From Aequorivita soesokkakensis (GTDB taxonomy: Bacteria; Bacteroidota; Bacteroidia; Flavobacteriales; Flavobacteriaceae), in NCBI RefSeq assembly GCF_001641085.1, contig NZ_LXIE01000023.1:1-64000 (forward strand): 64,000 bases of DNA. Reading direction: 5' to 3'. Every line of letters starts with the position of its first letter. Within the stretch, counting starts at the first letter, position 1. Below the pieces are notes generated by a model, which searched no databases, had not been told where the DNA came from, and saw only the letters and a program-made list of their open reading frames with translations. This document shows, piece by piece, positions 8,575-15,631 of this stretch. The translations under genes were made by a program, and so were the position numbers.

Positions 8575-9927
8575 CTATTCCTCTTCAGGTTCGTTCATTT
8601 TAAAGGTATTCATAAACGCGGTAGTATAATTTCCGGCCACATAATCTGGTTCATCCATCAATTGACGATGGAATGGAATTGTAGTTTTAATGCCTTCAAT
8701 TACGAACTCGTCCAAAGCGCGTTTCATTTTGCTGATTGCTTCCTCGCGGGTTTGTGCCGTGGTGATTAGCTTAGCAATCATCGAATCATAGTTTGGCGGA
8801 ATTGTATAACCTGCATAAACGTGAGTATCCAGACGAACTCCATGGCCTCCCGGCGCATGTAAAACGGTAATTTTCCCTGGAGAAGGTCGGAAGTCGTTAT
8901 AAGGATCTTCTGCGTTAATTCTACATTCTATTGCGTGCAATTGTGGTGTATAATTTTTTCCAGAAATCGGAACCCCTGCCGCAACTAAAATCTGTTCGCG
9001 GATAAGATCGTAATCAATTACTTGTTCGGTAATTGGATGTTCTACTTGAATACGGGTATTCATTTCCATAAAATAGAAATTTCGGTGCTTGTCAACCAAA
9101 AATTCTATAGTTCCAGCACCTTCATATTTAATGAATTCTGCGGCTTTTACTGCAGCAAGTCCCATATCGTTACGAAGCTTTTTCGTCATAAATGGGCTTG
9201 GTGTTTCCTCGGTAAGCTTTTGGTGACGACGTTGCACTGAGCAATCGCGTTCACTTAAATGGCAAGCCTTTCCAGTGCTGTCGCCCACAATTTGAATTTC
9301 TATATGGCGCGGCTCTTCAATAAGCTTTTCCATATACATTCCGTCGTTTCCGAAAGCTGCCGAGGCTTCCTGACGGGCACTTTCCCAAGCTTTTTTAAGT
9401 TCGTCTTTTTTCCAAACGGCGCGCATTCCCTTACCTCCACCACCTGCAGTGGCTTTTAGCATTACAGGATAGCCAACTTCTTCAGCTAACTTTTCACACT
9501 TTTCGTATGATTCAATAATACCTTCACTTCCCGGAACGGTTGGAACTCCAGCAGCTTTCATGGTGGCTTTTGCAGACGCCTTATCGCCCATGCGCTCAAT
9601 CATTTCTGGGGAAGCGCCTATGAATTTTATGCCGTGTTCTTGACAGATTTTTGAAAATTTCGCGTTTTCGGAGAGAAATCCGTAGCCTGGGTGAATCGCG
9701 TCTGCATTGGTAATTTCCGCAGCAGCGATAATGTTTGACATTTTTAGGTAGCTCAAATTACTTGGCGGCGGTCCAATGCAAACCGCTTCATCCGCAAAGC
9801 GAACGTGGAGACTTTCTGCATCTGCTGTTGAATAAACTGCTACTGTTTTTATACCCATCTCGCGACAGGTTCGGATAATTCGCAGTGCAATTTCGCCCCT
9901 ATTTGCAATTAATATCTTTTTAAACAT
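8575..9927 (-). CDS. accC: Biotin carboxylase subunit of acetyl-CoA carboxylase
   Basis: Uses ATP and bicarbonate to carboxylate the biotin on AccB, the first half of malonyl-CoA synthesis. At 450 residues it has standard AccC length. The biotin-carboxylase N-terminal domain starts [16 protein letters not shown]. The ATP-grasp domain carries [12 protein letters not shown], and the [15 protein letters not shown] catalytic block is followed by the C-terminal domain with RINAEDP. It is 79 bases downstream of accB and shares its transcript, separated by a heptamer inverted array that could alter relative expression. fabH lies just upstream, so the cluster commits carbon to fatty-acid synthesis. 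Confidence 0.97.
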   Translation of the reverse strand: MFKKILIANRGEIALRIIRTCREMGIKTVAVYSTADAESLHVRFADEAVCIGPPPSNLSYLKMSNIIAAAEITNADAIHPGYGFLSENAKFSKICQEHGIKFIGASPEMIERMGDKASAKATMKAAGVPTVPGSEGIIESYEKCEKLAEEVGYPVMLKATAGGGGKGMRAVWKKDELKKAWESARQEASAAFGNDGMYMEKLIEEPRHIEIQIVGDSTGKACHLSERDCSVQRRHQKLTEETPSPFMTKKLRNDMGLAAVKAAEFIKYEGAGTIEFLVDKHRNFYFMEMNTRIQVEHPITEQVIDYDLIREQILVAAGVPISGKNYTPQLHAIECRINAEDPYNDFRPSPGKITVLHAPGGHGVRLDTHVYAGYTIPPNYDSMIAKLITTAQTREEAISKMKRALDEFVIEGIKTTIPFHRQLMDEPDYVAGNYTTAFMNTFKMNEPEEE

Positions 9928-9945
9928 AACGTTTTCTTAAATAAC

Positions 9946-10002
9946 AAATTCCAAAAAGCAAATTCCAAAATCATGGAATTTGGGAATTGGGATTTGGGGT
10001 TT
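9946..10002. repeat. Heptamer inverted array between accB and accC
   Basis: Left arm: heptamers AAATTCC (9946-9952), AAAAAGC, AAATTCC (9960-9966), AAAATCA. Right arm, in the same seven-base register: GGAATTT (9975-9981), GGGAATT, GGGATTT, GGGGTTT (9996-10002). The arms are imperfect inverted copies that would fold into a long hairpin in the accB-accC mRNA. The array begins four bases after the accB stop and ends 18 bases before accC. Confidence 0.8.
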
Positions 10003-10006
10003 ACAT

Positions 10007-10498
10007 TTACGATGGATCTACTAAAAATAACGGTTGGTCAAATTCTACCGGAGAAGAATCGTCCACCAAAACTTTTACAATTTTTCCAGAAATTTCGCTT
10101 TCAATTTCGTTGAAAAGCTTCATTGCTTCAATCACACAAAGTACATCGCCTGTGTTGATAGTGCTTCCCACCTCAACAAAAACGGGTTTGTCCGGAGAAG
10201 GTTTTCTATAGAAAGTACCGATTATTGGCGACTTAATAGTTATAAATTTAGAATCTTCTGCCGCCGCTGGAGCCTCAGTTGATGGTGCCGTTTGCTGAGG
10301 GGTACCAGAAACCTGAGGTTGCATTTGCATTTGCGGTTGTGACATTGTAGGTATTTGCTGAATGTAGGTGGTTTCACCTCTTTCATTTTCAGATCCTGTT
10401 TTGATCGTGATCTTTATGTCTTCCGTTTCAAGTTTTACTTCGCTGGCACCGCTTTTTGCCACAAACTTGATTAAATTTTGAATGTCCTTTAAATCCAT
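10007..10498 (-). CDS. accB: Biotin carboxyl carrier protein of acetyl-CoA carboxylase
   Basis: Carries the biotin that shuttles CO2 from AccC to the carboxyltransferase. It has 163 residues: an N-terminal helix (1-35), a flexible Gln/Pro/Met-rich linker (about 45-80), and a C-terminal biotinyl domain (about 84-163). The biotinylation lysine is K127 in CVIEAMKLFNEIES; the usual AMKM is AMKL here, which is a common variant. It lies between fabH and accC on the same strand, 36 bases after fabH. No separate promoter is evident, so it is probably cotranscribed with fabH. Confidence 0.96.
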   Translation of the reverse strand: MDLKDIQNLIKFVAKSGASEVKLETEDIKITIKTGSENERGETTYIQQIPTMSQPQMQMQPQVSGTPQQTAPSTEAPAAAEDSKFITIKSPIIGTFYRKPSPDKPVFVEVGSTINTGDVLCVIEAMKLFNEIESEISGKIVKVLVDDSSPVEFDQPLFLVDPS

Positions 10499-10534
10499 AT
10501 TTAGAAAGTTTAGTCTTTTGGGTTTGGTTAAAAA

Positions 10535-11533
10535 TTATTTTGAATCATAGGCCCATTTCAAATAAACGGCGCCCCAAGTAAAGCCTCCACCGAAGGAAGC
10601 AAATATCAAGTTATCTCCTTTTTTTAATTGTTTTTCGTAATCTGCCAAACAAAGCGGCAAGGTTGCAGAAGTTGTATTGCCGTATTTGTGTATGTTCATC
10701 ATTACTTTTTCCTCGGGAAGTTTCATTCGCGAAGCTGCGGCATCAATAATACGCTTATTGGCTTGGTGCGGTACGAGCCAATTTACATCTTCGCCTGATA
10801 AATTATTTCGTTGCATCACTTTTTCACAAACATCTGCCATATTTGAAACGGCAAATTTGAAAACAGTTTTGCCTTCCTGAAAAACGTAATGTTGTTTGTT
10901 ATTCACGGTTTCATTTGAAGCAGGAAGCAATGAACCTCCAGCATCAATTTTTAGAAAAGGTCTGCCTATACCATCCGTACGAAGGTATTCATCTTTTACG
11001 CCAAGTCCATCGGTATTTGGCTCAAATAAAACAGCACCGCCTCCATCACCAAAAATGATACAGGTGGTTCTATCTGTATAATCAATAATTGACGACATTT
11101 TATCTGCGCCAATTAGAAGTACTTTTTTGTATTTTCCGGATTCAATATATCGAGCTGCTGTTGACATTCCGAAAAGAAAACTGGAACAGGCAGCAACCAA
11201 ATCATAAGAAAAAGCGTTTACGGCACCAATTTGTGTAGCTACATAAACTCCTGTTGCTGCAACGGGCATGTCTGGAGTTGCCGTTGCCATGATAACCATA
11301 TCAATTTCAGCGGGATCTGTATTGCTTTTTTGGAGAAGGTCTTTAGCTGCCTGGATAGCAAGATAGGAAGTGCCTTTGTCTTTATCCTTTAATATTCTCC
11401 TTTCCTTAATTCCGGTTCTGCTGGTGATCCATTCGTCATTGGTATCGACCATTGTTTCCAGAATTTTGTTGGAGAGAACGTACTCTGGAACGTAGCTCCC
11501 TACAGCGGTAATAGCTGCCGTGATAGTATTCAT
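10535..11533 (-). CDS. fabH: Beta-ketoacyl-ACP synthase III
   Basis: Condenses acetyl-CoA (or a branched starter such as isovaleryl-CoA, common in Flavobacteria) with malonyl-ACP to start fatty-acid synthesis. The 332-residue thiolase-fold protein has the full triad: C116 in DLVAACSSFLFG, H256 in VPHQANKRI and N286 in HKYGNTTSA. A minus-strand -7 box at 11642-11649 implies a roughly 100-base leader after the rpmF terminator. With accB and accC downstream, one transcript supplies both malonyl-CoA formation and its first use. Starter-unit preference cannot be read here. Confidence 0.96.
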   Translation of the reverse strand: MNTITAAITAVGSYVPEYVLSNKILETMVDTNDEWITSRTGIKERRILKDKDKGTSYLAIQAAKDLLQKSNTDPAEIDMVIMATATPDMPVAATGVYVATQIGAVNAFSYDLVAACSSFLFGMSTAARYIESGKYKKVLLIGADKMSSIIDYTDRTTCIIFGDGGGAVLFEPNTDGLGVKDEYLRTDGIGRPFLKIDAGGSLLPASNETVNNKQHYVFQEGKTVFKFAVSNMADVCEKVMQRNNLSGEDVNWLVPHQANKRIIDAAASRMKLPEEKVMMNIHKYGNTTSATLPLCLADYEKQLKKGDNLIFASFGGGFTWGAVYLKWAYDSK

Positions 11534-11641
11534 AAAGCTGAATTAAAATTCACAAAAAAGACCAAAAATCTTTTAAAAAGAGTGAAAATTACTAAATTTT
11601 ACTTGAAATTCGGCACTAATTAAGTTGTTTTTGACTTTTTG

Positions 11642-11649
11642 CAAAGTTA
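11642..11649 (-). promoter_or_regulatory. -7 box upstream of fabH-accB-accC
   Basis: TAACTTTG on the minus strand matches TAnnTTTG. It lies right after the rpmF terminator and about 108 bases before the fabH ATG. No TTG is at the right spacing. Confidence 0.4.
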
Positions 11650-11660
11650 AAAAACAAAAA

Positions 11661-11685
11661 AACCCTCACGGTAGGGTGAGAGTTT
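11661..11685 (-). terminator. Terminator after rpmF
   Basis: On the minus strand an eight-base stem with one G-U pair (11663-11670 with 11677-11684 region) is followed by seven T residues. It starts about 20 bases after the rpmF stop and separates the rpmF transcript from fabH. Confidence 0.7.
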
Positions 11686-11704
11686 TTATTAAAATTATAT
11701 ACTG

Positions 11705-11902
11705 TTATGCTTCTGCCTGCTCAGTTGCATCAATTACAACTTGACCACGGTAGTACATTTTTCCTTCGTGCCAATGTGCTCTGTGGAAAAGGTGCGACTC
11801 ACCCGTTGTTGGGTCTGTTGCAATTGTAGGTGCAGTAGCTTTGTAATGCGTTCTTCTCTTATCTCTTCTTGTTTTCGAGATTTTTCTCTTAGGATGTGCC
11901 AT
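11705..11902 (-). CDS. rpmF: 50S ribosomal protein L32
   Basis: A 65-residue basic ribosomal protein. The N-terminus [21 protein letters not shown] is the L32 hallmark, given here with its invariant start MAHPKRK. The usual zinc-binding cysteines are absent; the position where many L32 proteins have C-x-x-C reads HLFHRAHWH, a cysteine-free form. It follows the YceD gene by nine bases, and the yceD-rpmF-fab order is conserved in many bacteria, linking ribosome and lipid synthesis. Confidence 0.95.
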   Translation of the reverse strand: MAHPKRKISKTRRDKRRTHYKATAPTIATDPTTGESHLFHRAHWHEGKMYYRGQVVIDATEQAEA

Positions 11903-11911
11903 TGCTATTTA

Positions 11912-12463
11912 TTATTTATCCGTTAATAGTTTTTTTAATGAATCCCATCGGGGATCTGTTTTATCGTCTTCCGGCGTTTCTTCTTCGTCTATCGCTTTCG
12001 GACTTAATTCTTCAAGTTTGTCGAGTATGTCGCTTTTTAATGTACCGTCTTTTACTCCGGGATGAATTCTTTTGGAGGGCAAAGCCAACACAATAGTTTC
12101 ATAAACATATTGCTGGATATTCACTTCATAGCTTCCGTGGGGCAAAATGAGCAAATCTTCATTTTCATCATTATATTCCTCACCGAATTTTACAACGAAA
12201 CTATAAGTACCCGAAATCTCTTGATCAAAGGGTTCATTTGTAATATCGCAAGCAACGTTAACGGTTCCATTAAATGTTAATGTGAACTCTAATAACGTGC
12301 TCATTTTTTCCAGCAGTACATCGAGATTAATGGCAGCGTCATTAAATTCGTCATACTCAAAATGCTCAAAGAACGCTTTTTTTAATTCAAAGTTAAACTG
12401 GTGTTTTCCTAATTTCAGCCCTACGAAAGGGATGGTAAACTCTTTCAAATCCTTCATTTTCAC
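11912..12463 (-). CDS. YceD/DUF177 family protein
   Basis: A 183-residue acidic soluble protein of the DUF177 (YceD) family, found upstream of rpmF across bacteria. Visible blocks are TFNGTVNVACDITNEPFDQEI, here lacking the full Cys pairs of some members, and an acidic C-terminus (ELSPKAIDEEETPEDDKTDPRWDSL in two parts) typical of the family end. In other organisms YceD affects 23S rRNA level and processing; a similar role here is inference. The promoter at 12502-12529 drives this gene and rpmF. Confidence 0.85.
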   Translation of the reverse strand: MKMKDLKEFTIPFVGLKLGKHQFNFELKKAFFEHFEYDEFNDAAINLDVLLEKMSTLLEFTLTFNGTVNVACDITNEPFDQEISGTYSFVVKFGEEYNDENEDLLILPHGSYEVNIQQYVYETIVLALPSKRIHPGVKDGTLKSDILDKLEELSPKAIDEEETPEDDKTDPRWDSLKKLLTDK

Positions 12464-12501
12464 ACCTATTTAAGACCTTAACCTTACGGATAAGGCGGGT
12501 G

Positions 12502-12529
12502 CAAAGATAAAAAATTATTTGAATAGCAA
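12502..12529 (-). promoter_or_regulatory. Full promoter for yceD-rpmF
   Basis: On the minus strand TTG (12529-12527), a 17-base spacer and TATCTTTG (12509-12502) match the Bacteroidota consensus TTG-N17-23-TAnnTTTG exactly. The yceD ATG is about 39 bases downstream. Confidence 0.75.
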
Positions 12530-12538
12530 TTAGTTTTT

Positions 12539-13600
12539 TTATTTCTTTTTTGAGTAGTTCTTTTTTCGTGTAGCCTGCAATGGATTTTTACTGATTTCAT
12601 TGTATTCTTCACGAGTTTCAAAAATAGAGACAGCGCTAAATACAGCTTCTCGAAAAGATTCAAAATTAGCATTATTTTTTCCTGCCAAATCAAACGCAGT
12701 GCCGTGATCCGGTGAAGTTCGAATACGATTAAGTCCAGCCGTAAAATTTACCCCTTTCCCAAATGCCAAAGTTTTAAAAGGTATTAATCCCTGATCATGA
12801 TAGGAAGCTATAATTGCATCAAAGTTTTTGTAGTTGCCAGAGCCGAAAAAACTATCTGCCGCATACGGGCCGAAAACCATTTTCCCGTTTTTGCGTATAT
12901 TGTCTAAAGCCGGACGCAAAAGTGTGTCGTCTTCATCGCCAATCACACCATTATCTCCAGTATGTGGGTTGATTCCTAAAACGGCGATTTTAGGCATTTC
13001 AATTCCGAAGTCTTCAATTAAAGTATGATAAATGGTATTAATCTTTTTGTCAATCCGCTCTCGGGTTATATTTTTTACAACGTCTTTTACCGCAACGTGA
13101 TCCGTTAAAAGCCCTACACGCAAATTTTCAGAAATCAACAGCATCAAGCTTTCGCCTTCCAACTCTTGAGCTAAATAATCTGTATGGCCTGGAAAATTAA
13201 AACTTTCAGATTGTATGTTGCTTTTGTTAATTGGCGCAGTAACCAATGCATCAATTTTACTTTCCTTTAGAGCTACAACCGCTGCCTTCAAAGATTTAAT
13301 GGCATATTCTCCTCCCGCTTGGTTTTCTTCGCCAAAAGTAACATCAACGTGTTCTTTCCAAACATTCAGTACGTTTATTTTCTTCGGAACTAGATCTTCT
13401 ATTTTATCTATTCCGTGGAAATTAATATCAATTTCATAATGTTTTTTGAAGAAAGACATCAACTTCACCGAAGCAAAAATAACAGGTGTGCAAAACTCCA
13501 GCATGCGTGAATCTTCGAACGTTTTCAGAATTATTTCGCTCCCAATCCCGTTTATGTCGCCAATAGAAATACCGACCACTATTTTATCCTCTCTGCTCAT
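12539..13600 (-). CDS. pdxA: 4-hydroxythreonine-4-phosphate dehydrogenase
   Basis: NAD-dependent step of the DXP-dependent pyridoxal-phosphate pathway; it oxidises 4-phosphohydroxy-L-threonine in the cytosol. The 353-residue protein starts with VGISIGDINGIGSEIILK. It has the metal/substrate blocks FPGHTDYLAQE, GLLTDHVAVKD, GINPHTGDNGVIGDED and ASYHDQGLIPFK. The C-terminus is Lys-rich (TRKKNYSKKK). It is divergent from ribE across a 57-base gap that must hold both promoters. Its stop lies only ten bases from the -33 element of the yceD promoter. Confidence 0.95.
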   Translation of the reverse strand: MSREDKIVVGISIGDINGIGSEIILKTFEDSRMLEFCTPVIFASVKLMSFFKKHYEIDINFHGIDKIEDLVPKKINVLNVWKEHVDVTFGEENQAGGEYAIKSLKAAVVALKESKIDALVTAPINKSNIQSESFNFPGHTDYLAQELEGESLMLLISENLRVGLLTDHVAVKDVVKNITRERIDKKINTIYHTLIEDFGIEMPKIAVLGINPHTGDNGVIGDEDDTLLRPALDNIRKNGKMVFGPYAADSFFGSGNYKNFDAIIASYHDQGLIPFKTLAFGKGVNFTAGLNRIRTSPDHGTAFDLAGKNNANFESFREAVFSAVSIFETREEYNEISKNPLQATRKKNYSKKK

Positions 13601-13623
13601 TATGTTTGGCTTTTTTTAATTGT

Positions 13624-13631
13624 TACTTTTG
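13624..13631 (+). promoter_or_regulatory. -7 box for ribE
   Basis: TACTTTTG fits TAnnTTTG, 26 bases before the ATG. A TTG at 13606-13608 is only 15 bases away, shorter than the usual spacer. Confidence 0.4.
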
Positions 13632-13657
13632 CAGTACAAATGTAATTAAATGCAACG

Positions 13658-14245
13658 ATGTTTACAGGAATTATTGAAACTGTTGGCGAAATAAACCAAC
13701 TTACCCAAGAAGGTGAAAATATTCATATAGAAATAAAAAGCCCCTTGGCTCATGAGCTGAAAATAGACCAAAGCGTATCGCACAATGGTGTTTGTTTGAC
13801 GGTTATAAGAATAAAAGACGGGGCATACGTTGTTACCGCCATCAAAGAAACTTTGGAGAAAACAAATTTAAAAAAACTAACAAAAGGATCATTGGTGAAT
13901 TTGGAAAGAGCAATGAAGCTTGGCGACAGATTGGATGGCCACATTGTTCAAGGCCATGTTGACGGAACTGCCATTTGTAAAAATATTGATGAAGTGAACG
14001 GGAGTTGGATTTTCACATTTCAGTATACGAATGTTGCGTTTAGCACTGTTGAAAAAGGATCCATTACAATAAATGGTGTGAGCTTAACGGTATTAAATTC
14101 TAAAAAAGAGGAATTTAGTGTTGCCATTATTCCCTACACTTTTGAGAATACAAATTTTAAGAAAATAAAAGAAGGAAGCGAAGTAAACTTGGAGTTTGAT
14201 ATTATAGGAAAGTATGTAAAAAACCTTATGACGCCTTATTTATAG
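13658..14245 (+). CDS. ribE: Riboflavin synthase alpha chain
   Basis: Dismutates two 6,7-dimethyl-8-ribityllumazine molecules to riboflavin. The 195-residue protein starts MFTGIIETVGEI and has two lumazine-binding beta-barrel repeats (about 1-88 and 98-185). The first holds SVSHNGVCLTV; the second holds SITINGVSLTV as the matching block. LGDRLDGHIVQGHVDG joins the repeats. The C-terminal helix mediates trimerisation in the family. It overlaps the convergent small membrane protein gene by 20 bases. Confidence 0.96.
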   Translation: MFTGIIETVGEINQLTQEGENIHIEIKSPLAHELKIDQSVSHNGVCLTVIRIKDGAYVVTAIKETLEKTNLKKLTKGSLVNLERAMKLGDRLDGHIVQGHVDGTAICKNIDEVNGSWIFTFQYTNVAFSTVEKGSITINGVSLTVLNSKKEEFSVAIIPYTFENTNFKKIKEGSEVNLEFDIIGKYVKNLMTPYL

Positions 14246-14426
14246 AAGAACGATTTCTTTTATAAATTAAATAAACTCCGAATAGAATACCAACTACTAA
14301 CAATACCCATATATTATCGTCAATTGGGTAGTTAGGCCCACGATTTTGAGAAGGAGGTGGCGGCGCTTGGTTGCTTGACGCTGCCTGTACCAAAAAAATT
14401 AAAACGTTATATATAAGTGATACCAT
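14226..14426 (-). CDS. Small secreted protein with PID-CTERM-like sorting tail
   Basis: A 66-residue protein with three parts. An N-terminal hydrophobic segment (3-15) resembles a signal peptide. A short Pro/Ser/Asn-rich middle follows (QAPPPPSQNRGPNY, about 20-33). The C-terminus has PID, a membrane helix (about 38-57) and a basic end (KRNR). This matches the pattern of the flavobacterial 'PID-CTERM' small proteins as I remember them, in which Pro-Ile-Asp precedes the membrane helix. The function is unknown, and processing by an exosortase-like enzyme is speculation. Its 3' end overlaps ribE. Confidence 0.7.
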   Translation of the reverse strand: MVSLIYNVLIFLVQAASSNQAPPPPSQNRGPNYPIDDNIWVLLVVGILFGVYLIYKRNRSSINKAS

Positions 14427-14497
14427 GGTTGTTCATTAACGATTTGGGGATCGTGTTTATGCGCCTAAAGTAATAATTTTTTTTTATCCTCAAATAA

Positions 14498-14533
14498 AAA
14501 AATGAGTTATAGAATGTTTAATAACTCATTTTT
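14498..14533 (-). terminator. Terminator of the CAT tRNA gene
   Basis: A perfect 13-bp stem (14498-14510 with 14521-14533) with a ten-base loop. T residues follow in both directions. It is about 64 bases past the tRNA 3' end on the minus strand. Confidence 0.75.
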
Positions 14534-14596
14534 AATATGAAAATTGCCTTTAAAACTCGTTTTACTTTGGCTCATTCTTAGCCATTTATAAAAAAG

Positions 14597-14670
14597 TGGT
14601 CCCACATGGGCTCGAACCATGGACCCTCTGATTATGAGTCAGATGCTCTAACCAGCTGAGCTATGGGACC
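14597..14670 (-). tRNA. tRNA with anticodon CAT (elongator Met, possibly Ile2)
   Basis: A 74-base cloverleaf on the minus strand. The seven-base acceptor stem is GGTCCCA paired with TGGGACC, and the discriminator is A. The D-loop has AGCTCAGCTGGTTAGAGC, the anticodon stem TCTGA/TCAGA carries loop CTCATAA, and the T-loop is GGTTCGAGCC. No CCA is encoded. A CAT anticodon can be elongator Met or, with a lysidine modification, Ile2; sequence alone does not settle this. It is not initiator-like, since the first acceptor pair is matched. Confidence 0.93.
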
Positions 14671-14682
14671 GATAATAGTTTG

Positions 14683-14712
14683 CAAATGTAAAACACTTTA
14701 TATATTCAGCAA
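14683..14712 (-). promoter_or_regulatory. Full promoter for the CAT tRNA
   Basis: On the minus strand TTG (14712-14710), a 19-base spacer and TACATTTG (14690-14683) match TTG-N17-23-TAnnTTTG. It ends 12 bases before the tRNA 5' end. The same TACATTTGCA core precedes tRNA-Cys. Confidence 0.75.
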
Positions 14713-14720
14713 AACTATTT

Positions 14721-15128
14721 TTACTTATTCTCAATTTCTTGGCAAAGCTCTACCAATACTCCATTTGCAGATTTTGGATGTAGAAATGCTACCAATTTAT
14801 TGTCCGCTCCTTTTTTAGGAATAGTATTCAACAACATAAAGCCCTCATTTTTAAGTCGTTCCATCTCCGCTTTAATATCTTTCACAGCAAAAGCTATATG
14901 ATGAATTCCTTCCCCTTTTTTTTCAATGAATTTTGCAATTGGACTATCCGGATTTGAAGCTTCCAATAATTCAATCTTACTTTCACCGCAACGAAAAAAG
15001 GAAGTTTTAACACCTTCGCTTTCCACTTTTTCACTTTTGTAAGGAGAACTTCCCAACAATGCTTCATATATTTTGTTAGCTTCGGAAATATTCTTTACAG
15101 CAATACCTATATGTTCAATTTTATCCAT
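14721..15128 (-). CDS. mce: Methylmalonyl-CoA epimerase
   Basis: Interconverts (R)- and (S)-methylmalonyl-CoA in propionate/succinate metabolism. A 135-residue vicinal-oxygen-chelate protein with two beta-alpha-beta-beta-beta units. Metal ligands are visible as H6 in IEHIGIAVKN, the histidines in GEGIHHIAFAVKD, and the glutamate in GVLVELCQE near the end. LGSSPYKSEKVESEGVKTSF is typical of the family. The methylmalonyl-CoA mutase genes are not in the window. Its promoter at 15148-15180 is back to back with that of rbfA. Confidence 0.93.
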   Translation of the reverse strand: MDKIEHIGIAVKNISEANKIYEALLGSSPYKSEKVESEGVKTSFFRCGESKIELLEASNPDSPIAKFIEKKGEGIHHIAFAVKDIKAEMERLKNEGFMLLNTIPKKGADNKLVAFLHPKSANGVLVELCQEIENK

Positions 15129-15147
15129 ATATTCTTCTTTGTTGGTT

Positions 15148-15180
15148 CAAAAATACAAACTTAATTCCATTGAATTTCAA
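15148..15180 (-). promoter_or_regulatory. Full promoter for methylmalonyl-CoA epimerase
   Basis: On the minus strand TTG (15180-15178), a 22-base spacer and TATTTTTG (15155-15148) fit TTG-N17-23-TAnnTTTG. The ATG is 20 bases downstream. Confidence 0.6.
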
Positions 15181-15222
15181 CAAGCTTGTGGCTTCATTAA
15201 CATTCCGTACGGTTTTATGTTC

Positions 15223-15230
15223 TATTTTTG
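15223..15230 (+). promoter_or_regulatory. -7 box for rbfA
   Basis: TATTTTTG lies only four bases before the rbfA ATG at 15235, implying a leaderless or nearly leaderless transcript. It also rules out the longer upstream reading frame from 15073. Confidence 0.45.
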
Positions 15231-15234
15231 CAGT

Positions 15235-15630
15235 ATGGAAGAAAGCAACAGACAAAAAAAAATAGCCGGCGTTTTGCAAAGCGATCTTGCAAACGTTCTT
15301 CAAAATATGCTTCGCGAAGCCGGGCAGATGGGCATTATTATTTCGGTAAGCAAAGTGAGTGTGACCACAGATCTTTCTATTGCAAAGGTTTATGTTAGTG
15401 TGTTTCCTGCAGATAAAGCGGAAACGATTGTAGTGGAGCTAAACAAAATAAAGTCGAACATAAAGCATCAAATTGCGCAGCTTACCAAGCATCAACTGCG
15501 GAAAATGCCCGATCTTTTCTTTTACAACGACGATTCTTTGGAATATATCGAAAAGATTGACAAAGCCGTAAAAGGCGAGGAAAATCCATTGAAAAACCCA
15601 GATTTGCTTCCGAAACGAAAAAAATCATAA
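15235..15630 (+). CDS. rbfA: Ribosome-binding factor A
   Basis: Binds the 30S subunit and helps mature the 5' end of 16S rRNA. The 131-residue KH-like protein starts MEESNRQKKIAGVLQSDLAN, followed by ISVSKVSVTTDLSIAKVYVS and the RKMPDLFFYNDDSLEYIEKID block typical of the family (given in part). I chose the ATG at 15235 because it gives normal RbfA length and a -7 box lies just ahead. It is separated by one base from the LolC/E-like permease gene, so they are cotranscribed. Confidence 0.94.
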   Translation: MEESNRQKKIAGVLQSDLANVLQNMLREAGQMGIIISVSKVSVTTDLSIAKVYVSVFPADKAETIVVELNKIKSNIKHQIAQLTKHQLRKMPDLFFYNDDSLEYIEKIDKAVKGEENPLKNPDLLPKRKKS

Positions 15631-15631
15631 C

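Noticed and set aside
9946-10002. Possible CRISPR-like repeats in the heptamer arrays
   Set aside because: Units are 7-8 bases with no spacers and inverted symmetry; no cas gene is in the window.
15073-15234. Longer N-terminus for rbfA
   Set aside because: It overlaps the mce gene and its promoter on the other strand; a -7 box just before 15235 and normal family length favour the ATG there.
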